DNA of 64,000 nt from Balanoglossus misakiensis (lineage: Eukaryota > Hemichordata). The notes beneath the pieces were generated by a model. The model was given only the letters and a program-made list of their open reading frames with translations. It searched no databases and was not told the origin of the DNA. Of the stretch, positions 35,525 to 57,940 are shown piece by piece. Numbering within the stretch: the first letter of the stretch is position 1; each line of letters opens with the position of its first letter. Where the stretch lies: contig CM082589.2 in assembly GCA_040954595.2 (NCBI GenBank), forward strand, positions 5,518,001 to 5,582,000, written 5' to 3'. Both the position numbers and the translations under genes were made by a program.

Positions 35525-35955
35525 TACCATGGCGACCATCGTCTGGGGCCCTCTGACGCTCATTTACCCATTCTGCGCCTATGCATTTCTTGACAAACCG
35601 TCACAGTTGACGTTTCTTGTGGTGAATAGGATCGTCTTCGGGATGGCTACAGGTAAATGATAAATAAAAAGACGGAACTTCATACCCTCTGCCCGCGATC
35701 TGTACAGTATTCGTTTTACTCTGCGGTAGTACTTTCACTAGCGCAGGCACTGAAAGTACGACAGATCTCATCTGACACGTCTACTTGGTATACGTGGTCA
35801 TCGGCCATTTTCACGAGATGTATTACCGCGCCTGTCTTTGTTTTGTGTACAGCATTTCACTATCCGGCGTTATCGAGCATTTGTGCAACAAGAATGGCCA
35901 AGGAAAATAGATCTTCTCTCTATGCAGCATTAGATGCAGGAGGAAGTCTTGCGGG
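35525..35955 (+). pseudogene. SLC17A9-like fragment E (part of exon 3, and exon 4)
   Basis: 35525-35652 matches the second half of exon 3 of gene D (IVWGPLTLIYPFCAYAF and the VNRIVFGMATG arginine segment) and ends at a GTAAAT donor. 35853-35955 is an exon 4 copy (AFHYPALSSI to GGSLAG) with acceptor and donor intact. Exons 1, 2 and 5-9 are absent on either side. The coding frame is still open, so the truncation is recent. It is probably a partial tandem duplicate, not a working gene; it could in principle be spliced onto gene D transcripts. Confidence 0.8.
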
Positions 35956-36979
35956 GTAATGAATCGATTACAATTAATATTATATATGTGAGCTGTCTGT
36001 ATAAACGTATGTATGTGTGTATATGTATGTTCATGTATGTATGTATTGTATGGGTACGAAATGTGTGGTTCGACTTAACCTCCTGGTGAGTGAGTCCAGT
36101 GACTCACGAAACAGCTAGCGTTGTAGAGATACCGCCTATTGTTTCTACAACTATGCATGTATGTATGTATTACATATACCAACCGGCAGTGCCAGTATAG
36201 ATAACATTTTTAGTCGGACGGGATAAAAAAAATGACTTCCTAGTCTATGTGTCGGGCTCTGGATAGCGGCCTCGGTCCACGCATCGATCGTCCGCTACTA
36301 GGGGCGATACGTTTTTACTAGTTTCTCACAAGTGAGATTTGCGCGATGTCACCACCGTACACAACATGGTAGGCCCGCACCCAGGGGGCTCAACCCTAGC
36401 ATAAAGTGACACAGAGATATTGGATTTGTTTTCTGTAGTCCTCATCATCAGTAAATTACTCGTATTTTCTACAGTAACATTAATTCGTTTCGCAGTTGCC
36501 ATACTTTTTTCCTGATTGGTTAATTCGAATGATTGCAAGTCCCTGATTGGCTTGTTCATGCATGAACACGGCTGGTCTGCTGGTTCTCTTATGCAAATCA
36601 TTATCTGCAGTATTTCCGATCACCATTCTGTGAATGGTCAGTCTGTCCAGCTAAAATTTGTTTATCAATAGATCGGCCTACACGACTAATTATGAATATT
36701 GAATTGGCCGTTGAAGTCACTTTTCGAAGGCCACGCCGTTTTCTAGCTCCGACTTTCCCAGTAAAAAAACTCAATTTTGCCTTCCCAATTCCACACTTGA
36801 TGTACTGCCCGAAGAAAATGTTATCAGTTGAGGTAAGTTATGGCTTTTTTTTATCATTTTGTGAACAGAACCATGTCAAATTCAAGTAAAATTGTCCAGA
36901 ACCATGATGTGAGTGTCCGTGCGTTGTTGGGGTGTCTTTGGCCCAAGCATGGAGAAATGCAGTGTCGGACCTGTTCGTT

Positions 36980-37900
36980 ATTCATTTTGTGCACACGCTT
37001 TGTTCAAATTTGCTTGACTGGAAAATACCAAGTTCAAAACGAGACTGTTTATGCTTCTCTAAATTCGTAAAAGCGACTTGAGACAATTTCATTTCTGTCA
37101 TTTTAGTGGTATATTTTCCTTCATGAGCGGAGTTTTGACCTTGAAATGTCGGACTTTTGAAAAATTTATCGGCATGGCATGAGCTAACCATGCCAACCAC
37201 GATAAAATTTAGGAAGTTTTGTCAAGATTATTTCCAAATAAATTTACGGCTGTCATTTTGAGCTACTACAACCCCTTCTCCCAGAAAAAAATGTAACAAA
37301 AGCCTGTCCTGAGCGGAGTTTTGACGCTAGAAGTGCCGGACTTTAGAAAAATTTCCCAGAACGGCATGGTTTTACCACGATAAAATTTAGGAATTGGTGT
37401 CAAGATTATTTTCAAAGTTACGGATACACAACCCCCACTGACAATTTGCATGTCCCAAGTTGTGCACACGCTTTGTTCAAATTTGCTTCACTGGAAATAT
37501 TAAGTTCAAAACGCGGCTGTTTATGCTTCTCTAAATTCATAAAAGCGACTTGCGTCAATTTCATTTCAGTGGTATATTTTCCTTCATGAAACTTGCCTTT
37601 CGTGAGCGGAGTTTTGACGCTAGAAGTGTCGGACTTTTGAAAAATGTACCGGAATGGCATGAGCTAACCATGCTAACCACGATAAAATTTAGGAAGTTTT
37701 GTCAAGATTATTTCCATATAAATTTTTAGCTTATACGACCCCCTCTCCCATAAAATGTAACAAAAGCCTGTTATGAGCGGAGTTTTGACGTTGGAAGTGC
37801 CGGACTTTCGAAACATTTACCGGAATGGCGGGGTAAAAATTCAGAAAGTGTTGTCAACATTATTTCCAAAGTTTACGGACCACACACCGAGCTGATACGA
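36980..37900. repeat. Higher-order tandem repeat, about 475-bp period
   Basis: GAGCGGAGTTTTGAC occurs near 37128, 37312, 37606 and 37775, and GCACACGCTTTGTTCAAATT near 36990 and 37465. The pattern is a long-short-long-short alternation, i.e. two copies of a composite unit with internal similarity. No coding function is seen. Confidence 0.7.
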
Positions 37901-38924
37901 GCCCCACTGACAATTCGCCAACCCCCATTCTAAGCTGCGAAAACGGACTCGCCATTCTTTCATTTTAAGAATCGTTGCTTATTATTTTTGGCAAATACAG
38001 ATTGTTATTCCATTTCTATGAATAAAACGCATTGTCATTTGTTTTTCATAGTGTGTAACCTATTGTCATTCATTTGTTTTAGGGGGACCCGTTCAAACTG
38101 GCCAGCCCAACTGAACACGTGGTCTTCAATGGCGGAAATCAAGGTACGTTACTCATTTACAATTACTCATTAAGAGTCAGTCAGTCAGATATATTAATGG
38201 CAGACAATCATGTTCATGTGGACTTGCTATAAAATTGTGTATTTTTGTTAGTTGGGGCAGTTGTCCATCACATTATTCAGGGCAACATCAAAAAAGTTGC
38301 TCAGGACAAGCCCTTTCATGCAAATAGGAGTCATAAAAGTGACCAATCATCTTAATCGTCAGTATGCAGATGACTACGCGAAATTTTTAATTGTCTTGCC
38401 ATAAGAGTAGCTAGCGCAGGATAGTTCGACACGGTTTATCGGATGTGTAAATCGAAGAAGTTGGATATGGACAACCCAAATATATTGCAGTGACAATTAA
38501 AAATGTTGGTGTAGAATTATGTAGAATTAAAGGTACAAAGTTGCTCTTTTTGACCTTTCTGCAATATCAAGAATTCGTGGAAAACTTTCACAGTCTCTTG
38601 GTGTACAAAATATTGACAAATTATAACTTCAAAAAGTGTCAAAATTTTTCTTCTTACTGAATGTAAAAAAAGAAAATTTTGTTTGTGACCATATTTTAAA
38701 AAGTCAAACGGCATAGGAAATCTTCATATCAAAATAGGTCAACAAAGAGCAATTTTGTCACTTTAATAATGAACATTATAAATAAAACAATAAATATAAT
38801 AGAGAAATGATTTAAAGTGGTGCTTTATTGTGTGTGTGAGTGTGTGCAGGAAATGCCCTCATAGCTGTAGGAGAAACCATAAGGGACCCCAGGAAATTTA
38901 ATTGCTACTGCCCAGCATGCATCT

Positions 38925-39070
38925 ATCCGGGGCTGTTGCGAGGTGGTCTGGATAACCATATGAAGTAACAGTCTTGGTGCATGGTTCTCTCTTTGGACCA
39001 TCCCCAGAGGTTGTAATGATCTCTGTGGCTGTTGCGAGGTTGTCTGGATAGCCAAATTAAGTAACAGTGG
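38925..39070. repeat. Two-copy tandem repeat, about 93 bp
   Basis: GGCTGTTGCGAGGT plus GTCTGGATA and AAGTAACAGT occur twice, about 93 bp apart. Non-coding. Confidence 0.6.
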
Positions 39071-39403
39071 TCATCTTATTTTGGACCAACCCCAGTAAAC
39101 ATATAGATAGTGATAAACATAAAATTGATTCAGAAACTTCCGATATTCATAAAAAATGAATTAAGTGTAGTTATTTTAGAATATGAAATTAATATGCAAA
39201 TTTGTATTGATTGATAATAATAGAAAATAACTCGAGCAAGTCTCATAAAATTAGACAGTGGTCCTGAATTTAGGGTTACCATAATTGTTGGATTTTTGTT
39301 CACATGTGCTAATTAAGCAGAATATAAGTTATGACAGTTTGAGGTATTTATGTTTGCTGTTTGGAGTTTTTGAAATAATCACATGAGTCACTCGAAACTT
39401 TTT

Positions 39404-39715
39404 AAAGTTTGAAACAAAACAAAGCAGTGTTCACTGTCTTTTTGTCATGGACATCACTAAATTTGGCGGCCATTTTGAATCTCAAATTTGGCGGCCATTT
39501 TAAATTTCAAATTTGGCAGCCATTTTGAATCGCAAATTTGTGACAACTAAAATGTCAATTAAAGTTTGAAACAAAACAAAGCAGTGTTCACTGTCTTTTT
39601 GTCATGGACATCACTAAATTTGGCGGCCATTTTGAATCTCAAATTTGGCGACCATTTTAAATTTCAAATTTGGCAGCCATTTTGAATCGCAAATTTGTGA
39701 CAACTAAAATGTCAG
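39404..39715. repeat. 157-bp tandem duplication with an internal 26-bp repeat
   Basis: Copies start at 39404 and 39561 and are nearly identical. Each contains three tandem versions of a short unit with AAATTTGGCGGCCATTTT. Non-coding. Confidence 0.85.
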
Positions 39716-40631
39716 GGTTACCACAAAAAGAAAGCAATCAAGTTCTCTTCAATAATGCAAGTTTTCTTTATTCACATAAACTCTGCTGACAAGTTAGAAT
39801 AAAAGACCAAAAACTTTGATGACAGAAACAAAATTCTATTTAAAATTACAGTTGTCAGAAACCTCAAGTCATAGGTCAAAATCAAAAGTTTATTTTAGTA
39901 TTATAACCTAGAAACTTTTAATACAGGGGCTTGTGGTACAAAAACATTTAAAAATTCTAGTTTAAAATGACAAACACTTAAAAATCAATAAAAGGACTCT
40001 CTTACAAATGTAGTTTTAATAAATAAGTCATTGTTTTATTTTTTCGGCTTACTTAAATACACTACATTCAAAATTTAATGTGGGTGTTAATTTAAAAAAA
40101 ACTTAGAAATTTTTTGAAAAGAGTTCCCCTTTACTAAGTTTAAGTTTTAAAAAAAACTTAGAAATTTGAAACATGATTAAGTTTTCTAAGTAAAGGGTTC
40201 TAGGTGAAGTGTTCCCCTTAACTCATGAAATTCCAAAGATCCAATTGAAGTAGCAGATTAGAACAGAACAAAGTTCCGTAATTTCTAACTGAGAGCCTGT
40301 AAACAGTCTTACTTGAGATAACTTCAGTTAAAACACACTCTCTCTTACGAATGTAATTTTAATTAATAAGTCATTGCCTATTTAACTACATTCAAAATTT
40401 AATGAAATGACAATAATAGAAATAGGCAGTCTAGAATATGTGCATGTATAATCCACAGATTTAAAATTTAGAAATATTGTATGCTTGATAGATTCCAAAA
40501 CTGCATCTTCTTAATTGATGTCTACAACCGAGTCCATGGCAACTTCCCTGCACCTAAGGACGAAAATAAAATTAGGAGAATAACTTAGCAATGTAATTGT
40601 GTGTGTCTTACTTCGGTTGAGCAAACTTCTA

Positions 40632-40752
40632 TTTTTTTTTTACAAGTGCATTACGGGCATCCTAATCTATGCAAGATCTTTTCAAAAATGTTTTGCATCT
40701 GAAAAGATCTTGCATAGATTATGATGCCCATAATGCACTTGTAAAAAAAAAT
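40632..40752. repeat. Short inverted repeat (hairpin)
   Basis: Arms of about 52 bp (40632-40684 and 40701-40752) are nearly perfect inverted copies around a 16-bp loop, with T- and A-runs at the ends. Compatible with a tiny MITE. Confidence 0.8.
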
Positions 40753-41037
40753 AATTTAACTTAGCTCAACCTAAGTAAGAGTTGTGGTTGGGATTTATTA
40801 GTCTCTGCTGTACACTCATGGGGAGGTTAGGGTGGGGGCTAGGGATGGCATATAAAAAGCCAAAAAAAAAAAACTAAGTCAGAAACGCTAAAAATTTGAA
40901 ATTTGTCTATACCTCCACGTTGGGGCATATACAAGTTTCAAAAATTTTCTAAGTTTTCTTTGACTTAGAAAATTTTTGAAACTTGTGTATGCCCCCTACA
41001 TAACTTGCATTTTCTAACACTTGCCTTGTCTTTTCAG

Positions 41038-41120
41038 ATCCCGGCTGGACTCCACTTCTTTCGATTGGTCATCAACCATTCAACAGATAGACCTGAAACG
41101 ACAAGTGAATACGAGTTAAA
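41038..41120 (+). other. Exon-like conserved core, copy A
   Basis: It follows a strong pyrimidine tract and TTTTCAG. The frame reads IPAGLHFFRLVINHS and continues to a stop near AATAAA-type signals. 53 bp are identical to copy B at about 44243-44295. The minus strand is also open over the core and also has TTTCAG and GT-like borders, so the coding strand is uncertain. The protein is not recognised. Confidence 0.35.
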
Positions 41121-41206
41121 TTTCAATATGAAATATGAAATATGAAAATGAAATAAAATACAATAAATTTCAATCCTTGGTGTCTGCTTTTTTGTAAAAA
41201 AAAAAA

Positions 41207-42095
41207 CACTTAGAAATTTTTCAGGCTTTACTCTATACTTATTAAAAACACTTAGAAATTTTTCAGGCTTCACTCTATACTTATTAAAAACACTTAGAAA
41301 TTTTTCAGGCTTCACTCTATACTTTAACATTAAAAAAATACTTAGAAATTTTTCAGGCTTTACTCTATACTTTGATATTAAAAACACTTAGAAATTTTTC
41401 AGGCTTCACTCTATACTTTAACATAAAAAAAAATACTTAGAAATTTTTCAGGCTTTACTCTATACTTTGATATTAAAAAAATACTTAGACATTTTTCAGG
41501 CTTTACTCTATACTTTGATATTAAAAACACTTAGAAATTTTTCAGGCTTCACTCTATACTTTAACATAAAAAAAATACTTAGAAATTTTTCAGGCTTTAC
41601 TCTATACTTTGATATTAAAAACACTTAGAAATTTTTCAGGCTTCACTCTATACTTTAACATTAAAAAAATACTTAGAAATTTTTCAGGCTTTACTCTATA
41701 CTTTCACATTAGGAAAATACTTAGAAATTTTTCAGGCGTTTACTCTACACTTTCACATGAGGAAAATACTTAGAAATTTTTCAGGCTTTACTCTATACTT
41801 TGATATTAAAAACACTTAGAAATTTTTCAGGCGTTTACTCTACACTTTCACATTAGGAAAATACTTCGAAATTTTTAAGGCGTTTACTCTACACTTTCAC
41901 ATGAGGAAAATACTTAGAAATTTTTCAGGCTTCACTCTATACTTTAACATAAAAAAAAATACTTAGAAATTTTTCAGGCTTTACTCTATACTTTGACATT
42001 AAAAACACTTAGAAATTTTTCAGGCGTTTACTCAATACTTTCACATTAGGAAAATACTTAGAAATTTTTCAGGCGTTTACTCTACACTTTCACAT
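41207..42095. repeat. AT-rich minisatellite, about 46-60-bp period
   Basis: About 17 copies of a unit around ACTTAGAAATTTTTCAGGC followed by TTACTCTATACTTT. Diverged relatives occur at 44405-44625. The Val-Lys-Pro-Glu-Lys-Phe repeat frame on the minus strand is a by-product. Confidence 0.93.
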
Positions 42096-42284
42096 TAGCG
42101 AAATAAAGGGAGTGTGTGTGTCAAATTGAGATTGATTGGGTCTTACCTTAAGCAGTACTCTTGGATTCTTCAAACCATCGTCTGGGCATTGAGAAGATTT
42201 CACCTTGACTTTAACTCACTGCAATGCAAAGAACAAAATCAGGGTAAGTTTAACAACAATATTAATTACACAAAAAGACTGATA

Positions 42285-43732
42285 ACAGTCAAGAATTTGA
42301 CAATTTCCATGAGCTATAACCCATGAAAAGTGTCCCAGAATGACAACATCACCAAAGTTTGCAAAGTCGAGAATTTGTCATTTTGTGACATTTTCATGAG
42401 CTATAACCAATGAAAAATGTCCCAGAATGACAAAATCACCAAAGTTTGTAAAGTGGAGAATTTGTCATCTCTTGACAATTTCCATGAGCTATAGCCCATG
42501 AAAAGTGTCCCAAAATGACAACATCACCAAAGTTTGCAAAGTCGAGAATTTGTCATCTCTTGACAATTTTCATGAGCTATAGCCCATGAAAAGTGTCCCA
42601 GAATGACAACATCACCAAAGTTTGCAAAGTCGAGAATTTGTCATCTCTTGACAATTTTCATGAGCTATAGCCCATGAAAAGTGTCCCAGAATGACAACAT
42701 CACCAAAGTTTGCAAAGTCGAGAATTTGTCATCTCTTGACAATTTCCATGAGCTATAACCCATGAAAAGTGTCCCAGAATGACAACATCACCAAAGTTTG
42801 CAAAGTAGAGAATTTGTCATCTCTTGACAATTTCCATGAGCTATAACCCATGAAAAGTGTCCTAGAATGACAACATCACCAAAGTTTGCAAAGTCGAGAA
42901 TTTGTCATCTCTTGACAATTTCCATGAGCTATAGCCCATGAAAAGTGTCCCAGAATGACAACATCACCAAAGTTTGTAAAGTCGAGAATTTGTCATCTCT
43001 TGACAATTTCCATGAGCTATAGCCTATGAAAAGTGTCCCAGAATGACAAAATCACCAAAGTTTGCAAAGTCGAGAATTTGTCATCTCTTGACAATTTCCA
43101 TGAGCTATAGCCCATGAAAAGTGTCCCAGAATGACAAAATCACCAAAGTTTGCAAAGTCGAGAATTTGTCATCTCTTGACAATTTCCATGAGCTATAGCC
43201 CATGAAAAGTGTCCCAGAATGACAAAATCACCAAAGTTTGCAAAGTCGAGAATTTGTCATCTCTTGACAATTTCCATGAGCTATAGCCCATGAAAAGTGT
43301 CCCAGAATGACAAAATCACCAAAGTTTGCAAAGTCGTGAATTTGTCATCTCTTGACAATTTTCATGAGCTATAGCCCATGAAAAGTGTCCCAGAATGACA
43401 AAATCACAAAAGTTTTCAAAGTCGTGAATTTGTCATCTCTTGACAATTTCCATGAGCTATAGCCCATGAAAAGTGTCCCAGAATGACAAAATCACCAAAG
43501 TTTGCAAAGTCGAGAATTTGTCATCTCTTGACAATTTCCATGAGCTATAGCCCATGAAAAGTGTCCCAGAATGACAAAATCACCAAAGTTTGCAAAGTCG
43601 AGAATTTGTCATCTCTTGACAATTTCCATGCGCTATAGCCCATGAAAAGTGTCCCAGAATGACAAAATCACCAAAGTTTGCAAAGTCGAGAATTTGTCAT
43701 CTCTTGACAATTTCCATGAGCTATAGCCCATA
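42285..43732. repeat. 88-bp satellite array, about 16 copies
   Basis: The monomer contains a near-palindrome CATGAGCTATAGCCCATG, then AAAAGTGTCCCAGAATGAC, ATCACCAAAGTTTGCAAAG and GAATTTGTCATCTCTTGAC. Copies differ by only a few bases. The period is 87-88 bp with no unique spacers, so it is not CRISPR-like. A lone relative sits at 13171-13230. Confidence 0.95.
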
Positions 43733-43789
43733 TAGCAGGGGTTTATTAGACTCTTCTTGAAAGTTTGGTGGGGATAGTAAGGGTGGGGG

Positions 43790-44215
43790 TTTGGGACTTA
43801 GTTTTTTTTTTTAAAGTATAAAAACACTAAAAATTTGAAATTTGTCTATACCCCCTCGTTGGGGCATACACAAGTTTCAAAAATTTTCTAATTTAGAAAC
43901 TTAGACAATTTTTGAAAAGAGTTCCCCTTTACTAAGTTTTAAGTTTTATAAAAAAATTAGAAATTTTTTGAAAAGAGTGCCCCTTTACTTAGTTTTCTAA
44001 GTAAAGGGGAACCCTTTTCAAAAATTTTAAACATGATTAAGTTTTCTAAGTAAAGGCTTCTAGGTGAAGTGTTCCCCTTTACTTAGAAAACTTAATCATG
44101 TTTCTAATTCCCCCATGATTAAGTTTTCTAAGTAAAGGGGAACACTTTACCTAGAACCCTTAACTTAGAAAACTTAATCATGTTTCTAATTCCCCCCTAT
44201 ACTTATACTTACACC
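43790..44215. repeat. Palindrome-rich AT tract
   Basis: Several overlapping inverted copies of AAACTTAATCATGTTTCTAA and CTTTACTTAGAAAACTTAA occur. The tract could form cruciforms. Non-coding. Confidence 0.7.
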
Positions 44216-44228
44216 TTGTTTTTTCAGA

Positions 44229-44320
44229 TCATCCATCCATCCGGACTCCACTTCTTTCGATTGGTCATCAACCATTCAACAGATAGACCTGAAACAACAA
44301 GTGAATACAAGTTCAATTCA
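44229..44320 (+). other. Exon-like conserved core, copy B
   Basis: It follows TTTTTTCAG. The frame reads IIHPSGLHFFRLVINHS, then continues through SEYKFNSTL to a stop near AATAAAATAAAA. Its core is identical to copy A except for two substitutions in the last third, one silent and one Glu/Lys in this frame. The protein is not recognised. Confidence 0.35.
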
Positions 44321-44780
44321 ACACTGGTTTTGTCACAATTTTATAGAAATAAAATAAAATAAAAATAAAGTGCAATCTTTAGTGTGTCTGTTTTTTTAAA
44401 AAAAACTTAGATTAGGAAAAACTTAGAAAATTTTTCACGATTGACTCTATACTTGCATTCATAAAAAAACTTAGAAAAGTTTTCAGGACTGACTCTATAC
44501 TTGCATTCATAAAAAAAAACTTAGACAATTTTTCACGATTGACTCTATACTTAGATTAGGAAAAACTAAGAAAATTTTTCAGGACTGACTCTATACTTAC
44601 ATTGGGAAAAAACTTAGACAAATTTACCTGAACAGCACTCTTGGATTCTATGGAGTATTGGTTGAGCATTGGGTGGATTTCACTTTGAGTAAACTCACTG
44701 CAATGCAAAAAATAAAATAAAATTAGGGTGAGTTTAACAACATCAGCAATTAATTAAACAAAATGACTGACTACGGTCTA

Positions 44781-45972
44781 TGTGCAATAGGCCACATCTG
44801 GTGAATACAGCATTTTGTGCACATGAAGACATGAAAGAACAAAGAAACACGGTGAAAAATTTGTGAAGCCTTACCAACCATCAACTGATCCAAGGTCCCA
44901 ATGGTACATATACATAATTTTACTGGATTGGTCCTAATAATGGATATAATTAGAATGACAAAACTGCCACAAAGTTATTTGATTTTGGCACAAACTGACG
45001 AAAACACAGGCCGTTTCAAAGATAGCAAGTTTTAATCACTAATTAGTGAAATGCACCACAAAAAACTCCATACTGGATTTTTCAAACTACATTTGGCATA
45101 CCAGAATGAGGCATCCCTGACTCTGTGGCAAAGCAATGTGACAAGTTGTTTTCAAGTTTTTGATCAGAAGCAGCTAAATTTGACATGGAAATGTAAAAAA
45201 TTAACTAGGAACATGCCCAATAAAGTGTCATGGCAGTCTTGTAAGTGGTGCTGGAAAAATTCAGTTTTTGACCAAATATTGTCTGTGCAAACACAGAGGG
45301 GGAAAGTTTAACAAAGATCTAATGAAAGAATCTACAACAAAAGCACCAATTAATGCCTCAAGTTTGAGTTTAAAGTATAATAAATAACTTTGGTTACCGG
45401 AACAAATGAAATGACATGGGCACTCGACTCTAGTCTGATTAATGTAGATGAGCCCTTTACAGCCTGTTTAGATACAGGATTAATGTACATGTACAATACT
45501 CTACAGAGACTTGTAAATTCTCCACTTAGTAACAGAGCCAGTACTAAGCTGCCTTTTGACCCTATTGGAAATCCAAACAACCATTACCTCGTCCCAGTTA
45601 AAATACAACTTTTAGAACTTTTCAATCAAACAGCCCAAGTGATCCAGTCATCCTCTCTTAGAAGAAAATATTCAAGATTTATGATTAAAAACAAAAAGGT
45701 TTTCGAGGTGAAAGGTCACATCACCATAATATGATCACATTCAACTGGTAATCTCTATTCTCAAAATATACAGAGTACATCAATAATTTCCTTGCATTTA
45801 TAATACACAATGAATCCCATGGATGAGCTATTGAAGACCAGAAATTCAACTCCAAAAATATCAGTTCCTCTTCTCAAGAATTTTATCACCACAAAATACC
45901 TGTGACACTCCCAGTCCCATTTACTCTGAGGAAAGTCAATGTTAATTTGCATTTGGCTCGGCCGTCCAGTTT
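44781..45972. other. Intergenic stretch, probable ARFRP1 3' UTR at its right side
   Basis: Two open frames of 86 and 114 codons lie on the plus strand (45051-45311 and 45390-45734), with no recognisable family and no splice context; they may be chance. ARFRP1 transcription enters from the right on the minus strand. No clear minus-strand AATAAA was pinned down. Confidence 0.4.
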
Positions 45973-56900
<10,928 letters not shown>

Positions 56901-57428
56901 GATCTGGGAAGAAAACAGAAAATATCCAAAAATGTTATTTTCTCTAAAATCAGTATTGTTTGCTATTGCACATAACAAAATGTTCATCTTTGACCAAAAT
57001 TTGATCCTCGTTAAATTTTTAGTGGTGGTTACCCTATGACTGTTTTTAAACAATAATCCATAAAGTTCTCATCTTTAATATTTGATGTACATTTGTGATT
57101 GTGTAATTTTACTATAGGATATTTGGTTTTATTTTCTACATTCACTGCGTAGTAAAACTTTATTGTATTTTTAGTACATGTCATCAAAGCCAGTCCAGTT
57201 TTCTCTGTCTTTGATGACCCTGGGCGATGAAACACGAAACTGAAATCCACCTACGTATGTGCGTGGTGTTTTCGTTCTGTTTCAAGGCACGTGCACATTT
57301 GTGCGTACCGTAAATGCTTGACGTAAATGCTACCAGAATCACTTCGCCGTCAACAAACTAGAAAGCTTGAGTGTGTCTAGAGGTCAAGGTTAGAAAATAC
57401 TCTGGGGGACCCAGCTAACGTTTAAATA

Positions 57429-57460
57429 CTGTAAAACATGTTATTTTCGCGAGTTGAAAT
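57429..57460. mobile_element. Fragment of the TCGCGAAA-type MITE
   Basis: CTGTAAAACATGTTATTTTC and the following CGCGAG match one end of the element at 32885-33091. The other end was not found nearby. Confidence 0.45.
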
Positions 57461-57830
57461 CTCCTGTAATCGAATCCATGGGAAGTCGGTGCACAGCATA
57501 GGTCCGCCGCCATTTTCAAAACCACATGCGGCAAAGATTTCCACTGTTTTCCCAATCAGCAATTCATGATTCCTGGTTTAAAAATAACACAAGAATAGAT
57601 GTGAAACCAGCCCCCCCAGTGAAGTGATACTAATTTCCTCGGCCAGGTTTTTTCCATTGAGTGCTGCGACAATTATTTTCGGTGAATGTGAGCAGCGCTT
57701 TCTGCCGACAGAGCAGGAATGTGATATTAATCAACACCCTGCCAATGTGTCACTCTGGTTTTGTTGTGATAGACACGGGTTTCCAAACAATTGAAAATAG
57801 GGTTAAGACCATGGCAGGGACTATGCAATG

Positions 57831-57940
57831 CAGTACAGTACAGTACAGTACAGTACAGTACAGTACAGTACAGTACAGTACAGTACAGTACAGTACAGCA
57901 CAGCACAGCACAGCACAGCACAGTACAGTACAGTACAGTA
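57831..57940. repeat. Pentanucleotide microsatellite (CAGTA)n/(CAGCA)n
   Basis: CAGTA units run to about 57895, CAGCA units to about 57920, then CAGTA to 57940. Frames across it are artefacts. Confidence 0.97.

Larger units (their letters stand above)
35956..40794. other. Repeat-rich stretch without confident genes
   Basis: An ATGT-rich patch lies at 36000-36170. An open frame at 36692-36832 ends at a GTAAGT donor but matches no family I recognise. 36980-37900 is a higher-order tandem repeat. An exon-like piece at 38083-38141 has a TTTTAG acceptor and a GTACGT donor but no partner in convincing phase. Small duplications and an inverted repeat follow and are listed separately. Confidence 0.5.
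40795..44780. repeat. About 3-kb block duplicated in tandem (A 40795-43734, B 43735-44780)
   Basis: Both blocks contain, in the same order, a GGGTGGGGG-rich start, an AAATTTGTCTATACC segment near a TTGGGGCATA motif, an exon-like core, a minisatellite with ACTTAGAAATTTTTC, and a right-hand segment with ACTCTTGGATTCT and CTCACTGCAATGCAAA. Block A also carries the 88-bp satellite at its right end, which block B lacks. No complete gene can be read through either copy. Confidence 0.7.

Noticed and set aside
36692-36832. Open frame starting with ATG and ending at a GTAAGT donor
   Set aside because: No recognisable domain and no phase-compatible next exon; the piece at 38083-38141 could not be joined convincingly.
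42285-43732. Regular 88-bp array as a possible CRISPR-like structure
   Set aside because: The whole period is repeated with no unique spacers, and this is eukaryotic DNA; it is a satellite.
45051-45734. Two plus-strand frames of 86 and 114 codons
   Set aside because: No recognisable domains; the region is more likely the 3' flank of ARFRP1 on the other strand.
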